Source: an uncultured Porphyromonadaceae bacterium
GTDB taxonomy: Bacteria; Bacteroidota; Bacteroidia; Bacteroidales; Muribaculaceae
Reading direction: 5' to 3'
Assembly (NCBI GenBank): GCA_905193395.1
Contig: CAJJOO010000050.1
Span: 1 to 8,108 of the forward strand
DNA length: 8,108 nucleotides
Part shown: one piece after another, positions 6,968-8,108 of the stretch
How the letters are laid out: every line of letters starts with the position of its first letter
How positions within the stretch are numbered: the first letter of the stretch is position 1
Notes under the pieces: model-generated
Told to the model about the DNA's origin: nothing
Database searches by the model: none
The model's input: the letters and a program-made list of their open reading frames with translations, nothing else
Made by a program: the position numbers and the translations under genes

Positions 6968-7996
6968 TTACTTGGAGTTCTTCTTGTAATATTTAATGAG
7001 TTTGGGAACGACTTCCTCGAGGTCGCCGGTGATTACATAGTCGGCGATGGCGTTGATGGGCGCGTTGGGGTCGTTGTTGATTGAGATGATGATAGAACTT
7101 TCCTGCATGCCGGCGATGTGCTGGATCTGGCCGGAGATACCGCAGGCGATGTAGAGTTTCGGGCGGACGGTCACACCGGTCTGGCCGATCTGGCGTTCGT
7201 GTTCGATGAAACCGGCGTCGACGGCGGCACGGGAAGCGCCGACTTCGCCGCCCAGGGTGCGGGCCAGGTCGAAGAGCAACTGGAAGTTCTCTTTGGAGCC
7301 GACGCCGTAGCCGCCTGCGACGATGATGGGCGAGTTCTTGATGTTGACCTTGGATTTGGAAATCTGACGGTCGATGATTTCAACGACGAAGTCGGTGTCG
7401 CTGACATATTTGGCGGGGTCGAGGTTGATCACCTGTCCCTTGTGGTCGGGATTGAAGATTTCCTTCTTCATGACGCCTTCGCGGACGGTGGCCATCTGGG
7501 GGCGGTGTTCCGGGTTGACGATTGTGGCCACGATGTTGCCGCCGAATGCGGGGCGGATCTGATAGAGGAGGTCGTGGTATTCCTTCTTGGTCTTGGCGTC
7601 GGTGTGGTCGCCGATTTCCAGCGAGGTGCAGTCGGCGGTGAGGCCGGAGTGGAGTGCGGAGGAAACGCGGGGACCGAGGTCGCGGCCGATGCAGGTGGCA
7701 CCCATCAGGGCAATCTGGGGCTTGATTTCCTTGAAGAGGTTGATCAAGACGGCTGCGTGGGGATTGGAGGTGTAGGGGTAGAGGCGTTTGTCGGCCACCT
7801 TGTAGACGGTGTCGGCGCCGTAGGGGAAAATCTGGCTTTCGATGCCGTCGAGGTCGAAACCGACAACGAGTGCTTCGAGTTTCACGCCGAGACGGTCGGC
7901 GAGTTTACGGCCTTTTGTGAGGAGTTCGAGGCTGACGTCGGCGATGCGGCCTTCGTCCAGTTCGCAGTAGACTATGAGGTTGTTGTTGTCTGCCAT
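6968..7996 (-). CDS. etfA: Electron transfer flavoprotein alpha subunit
   Basis: EtfA pairs with EtfB to carry electrons between acyl-CoA dehydrogenases and a downstream acceptor. The 342-residue protein has the normal length and two-domain order. The N-terminal adenine-nucleotide-alpha-hydrolase-like domain (about 5-190) includes MGATCIGRDLGPRVSSAL (98-115) and TADCTSLEI (120-128). The C-terminal FAD domain begins near 222 with IIVAGGYGVGSKENF and contains GGEVGASRAAVDAGF (249-263), GQTGVTVRPKLYIACGISG (271-289), IQHIAGM (291-297) and INNDPNAPINAIADY (306-320), the usual FAD contacts. No iron-sulfur ferredoxin domain is fused to the N-terminus. It lies 32 nt after the etfB stop and 6 nt before the dehydrogenase start. 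Whether this Etf bifurcates electrons (as with butyryl-CoA dehydrogenase of clostridia) or is a simple carrier depends mostly on EtfB, which is outside the window. Confidence 0.97.
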   Translation of the reverse strand: MADNNNLIVYCELDEGRIADVSLELLTKGRKLADRLGVKLEALVVGFDLDGIESQIFPYGADTVYKVADKRLYPYTSNPHAAVLINLFKEIKPQIALMGATCIGRDLGPRVSSALHSGLTADCTSLEIGDHTDAKTKKEYHDLLYQIRPAFGGNIVATIVNPEHRPQMATVREGVMKKEIFNPDHKGQVINLDPAKYVSDTDFVVEIIDRQISKSKVNIKNSPIIVAGGYGVGSKENFQLLFDLARTLGGEVGASRAAVDAGFIEHERQIGQTGVTVRPKLYIACGISGQIQHIAGMQESSIIISINNDPNAPINAIADYVITGDLEEVVPKLIKYYKKNSK

Positions 7997-8028
7997 AATG
8001 GTATTATGAAAAGGGGGCGACGTGGATG

Positions 8029-8108
8029 TCAGCCGATGGTGTGGTTGGTGATGAGTTCCTTGACGAGGTCTTCGATTTCGGCGTCGTTGTTGTTGATGTG
8101 ACGGGCGT
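8029..8108 (-). CDS. etfB: Electron transfer flavoprotein beta subunit, C-terminal fragment only
   Basis: Twenty-five codons and a TGA stop (8031-8029) are visible on the minus strand, ending DLVKELITNHTIG. The fragment is too short to identify by motif. The call rests on its position: a same-strand gene ending 32 nt before etfA, where etfB is normally found, in an etfB-etfA-dehydrogenase order. The upstream remainder, including nucleotide-binding residues, lies beyond the window edge. A different upstream gene is possible but unlikely. Confidence 0.75.
   Translation of the reverse strand, partial: ARHINNNDAEIEDLVKELITNHTIG

Noticed and set aside
7118..8101. A 327-codon open frame on the plus strand across etfA, with similar long plus-strand frames elsewhere (for example 2085-2672).
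   Set aside because: It is antisense to a secure gene, rich in Gly/Val/Asp/Glu as expected from the complement of GC-biased codons, and shows no recognisable domain or promoter.

Overview
The window looks like a chromosomal segment from a GC-rich member of the Bacteroidales; a gut Muribaculaceae-type organism is my best guess, and that family-level placement is inference. The supporting signs are two promoters of the Bacteroidota form TAnnTTTG, no Shine-Dalgarno sequences at the starts, an outer-membrane barrel of the PorT-like type, and a LysM protein fused to a type 1 periplasmic-binding fold. All seven supported genes lie on the minus strand and are described here in the direction of transcription, from high to low coordinates. 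Long open frames on the plus strand are shadows of GC-biased codon use.

Region A (8108-5197) is an electron-transfer operon. It holds the last 25 codons of etfB (cut by the window edge), complete etfA, then a long-form acyl-CoA dehydrogenase starting 6 nt after the etfA stop. A strong GC-rich hairpin 28 nt past the dehydrogenase stop probably ends the transcript. The dehydrogenase and the EtfAB flavoprotein should work as a pair: the enzyme oxidises an acyl-CoA (or reduces the enoyl-CoA) and EtfAB carries the electrons.

Region B (5196-4022) is a 227-nt non-coding leader with a good -7 element, followed by a single membrane glycosyltransferase of the WecA/WbpL/MraY superfamily. This enzyme would start a lipid-linked glycan by placing a sugar-1-phosphate on undecaprenyl phosphate.

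Region C (4014-1) is a tight operon with its own promoter: a secreted two-LysM protein with a type 1 periplasmic-binding-protein domain, an outer-membrane beta-barrel protein (1 nt gap between stop and start), and dnaB (6 nt gap), whose last codons run off the window. The first two genes are probably envelope functions, and the replicative helicase is carried along downstream. The proline-rich linker of the LysM protein contains a cluster of in-frame exact DNA repeats with codon use unlike the rest of the gene.

No tRNA, rRNA, CRISPR array, insertion sequence or prophage gene was seen. I found no clearly new multi-gene system. The most unusual items are the LysM/periplasmic-binding fusion with its repeat-built linker and its coupling to an outer-membrane barrel and dnaB.
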